NCBI RefSeq assembly: GCF_928392795.1
Contig: NZ_CAKMTJ010000003.1
Location: 62,001 to 126,000 of the forward strand
Direction of reading: 5' to 3'
DNA: 64,000 bases
From: Rothia nasimurium
Lineage (GTDB): Bacteria; Actinomycetota; Actinomycetes; Actinomycetales; Micrococcaceae
Shown here: positions 62,904 to 64,000 of the stretch, piece after piece
Numbering within the stretch: position 1 is the first letter of the stretch
Layout: each line of letters opens with the position of its first letter
Translations under genes and position numbers: made by a program
Notes under the pieces: generated by a model
What the model was told of the DNA's origin: nothing
The model's database searches: none
The model's input: the letters and a program-made list of their open reading frames with translations, nothing else

Positions 62904-64000
62904 TGACTCTTTCAACTGACACCCCCGCAGAAACCAGCGCCGCGCCGCAGCTTAAACTGCCGCCCCTGCAACTGGGCAAGCTGACCGTTGATACCCCCGT
63001 GGTGCTGGCGCCCATGGCAGGCGTAACCAATAAAGCCTTCCGCCGGCTCTGCCGCGACTACGGTGGCGGACTGTACGTGACCGAGATGGTCACAGCGCGG
63101 TCCCTGGTGGAGCGCAACCCCGAGTCCCTGCGCATTATTGACCATGACGGCGACGAAAAGATCCGCTCCATTCAGATTTACGGGGTGGACGCCGTCAACG
63201 TGGGTAAGGCAATCCGTATGGTGGTCGAAGAAGACCGCGCCGACCATATTGACCTGAACTTCGGTTGCCCCGTGCCCAAGGTGACTAAGCTGGGTGGCGG
63301 CTCAGCCCTGCCCTGGAAGACCGACCTCTTTACCGCTATCGTCCAGACCGCCGTGCGCGAGGCATCCCGCGGGGACGTGCCCCTGACTATCAAGATGCGT
63401 AAGGGCATTGACGAGGACCACCTGACCTACCTGGAATCAGCCAAAATCGCTCGTGACGCGGGTGTTGCGGCGATTGCCCTGCACGGCCGCACCGCCGCCC
63501 AGCACTACTCCGGCAAGGCCGACTGGGACTCCATTGCCCGCCTGCGCGAGGCAATCCCCGACGTGCTGATTCTCGGCAACGGCGACATTTTCTCCGCCGA
63601 GGACGCCATCGCCATGGTCGAGCAGACCGGCGTGGACGGCATCGTGGTCGGCCGCGGTTGCCAGGGCCGCCCCTGGCTCTTTGGCGACCTGCAAAACGCC
63701 TTTGAAGGGTCTGAAGAGCGCCACCGCCCCAGTGTGTCTGAGGTAGCCGATATGATTTACCGCCACGCTGAGCTGCTGGTAGAGACCTTTGGTGACGAGA
63801 CCCGCGGCCTACGTGAGATCCGCAAGCATGTGGCCTGGTACTTCCACGGCTACCCGGTGGGCGGTAAGCTGCGCGCCAAGATGTCTACCGTGCCCACCCT
63901 TGAGGCCTTCCGCGAGTACCTAGCCGAGCTGGACCACTCCATCGGCTACCCCGGTGCCGCTGTTGAGGGCCCTCGCGGACGTGCTGGCAACCCCAAGAAG
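62904..64000 (+). CDS. dusB: tRNA-dihydrouridine synthase (DusB-like), right-truncated by the window
   Basis: 365 codons are visible and the frame is still open at the right edge. FMN enzyme reducing uridines in tRNA D-loops with NADPH. APMAGVTNKAFRRLCRDYGG (FMN loop), the catalytic Cys in DLNFGCPVPKVTKLGGGSAL (~120), KMRKGIDEDH, the FMN-binding HGRTAAQHYSGKADW (~195) and GNGDIFSAEDA then VVGRGCQGRPWLF are present. The N-terminus has about 20 extra residues. GTG 62904 is used; no Shine-Dalgarno is seen, and a GAAAAT box 6 bases upstream suggests a leaderless start. Confidence 0.95.

Overview
The window is 64 kb of GC-rich DNA from an actinobacterium, most likely a member of the Micrococcaceae close to Rothia. 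The evidence is the gene set: an AccA3/AccD5/AccE-type acyl-CoA carboxylase with BirA, an LpdA-type quinone reductase, a resuscitation-promoting factor, GatCAB, a SAM-IV type riboswitch ahead of metY-metX, and several leaderless genes. The genus is an inference from gene style and was not checked by a search. Several neighbourhoods recall the Mycobacterium tuberculosis Rv3278c-Rv3308 segment (PH-domain protein, birA, accD5, accE5, maf, accA3, lpdA, PNP, pmmB).

Layout. 0.2-7.0 kb (minus strand) is a Wzx/Wzy-type exopolysaccharide operon: CDP-alcohol phosphotransferase, GT2, Wzy, Wzx, Wzz-like co-polymerase, and an Alg14/Alg13-like split glycosyltransferase. A structured 5' leader precedes it. 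7.3-11.2 kb (minus) encodes a lipoprotein and a large secreted protein with a fibrinogen-like domain, a beta-propeller, FN3 and a Pro/Thr/Glu repeat stalk. 11.6-15.2 kb is mfd. 15.4-19.1 kb (minus) is a nucleoside salvage group (PNP, phosphohexo/pentomutase, deoC). Then come lpdA, an MHS-type transporter, accA3 and maf. 24.9-27.4 kb is an accessory, AT-richer island with an RHH-Doc toxin-antitoxin pair and small orphan genes. 27.4-32.3 kb carries an aldehyde dehydrogenase, a dicarboxylate/amino-acid symporter and a DUF885 protein. 32.4-36.5 kb carries accE, accD5, a YciI protein, birA and a PH-domain protein. 36.7-45.9 kb (plus) carries an adenylyl cyclase overlapped with a PP2C phosphatase, ligA, a LysM-Rpf protein and gatCAB. 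46.4-50.5 kb (minus) is an oligopeptidase B operon with two uncharacterised paralogues. 50.6-54.2 kb is the SAM-IV riboswitch, metY, metX and an esterase. 54.2-55.0 kb is an RHH-MazF pair and an S4 protein, followed by glyQS. 56.7-62.6 kb is accessory or stress-related: GNATs, an alkyltransferase-like protein, PRC-barrel/DUF2382, an SDR, and two paralogous HTH proteins with a shared C-terminal signature. The window ends inside dusB.

The most unusual signal is a family of five long, modular intergenic palindromes (about 20.57, 26.44, 27.17, 34.46 and 56.57 kb). Each lies within about 25 bases of a stop codon or overlaps it. Their outer stems differ (two copies share one), but four share a related inner core that looks as if it has been placed in the loop of a terminator hairpin. 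The fifth copy has the outer stem without the core and looks like an empty site. A second theme is leaderless expression: seven genes have a TANNNT -10 box ending exactly 6 or 7 nt before the start codon.
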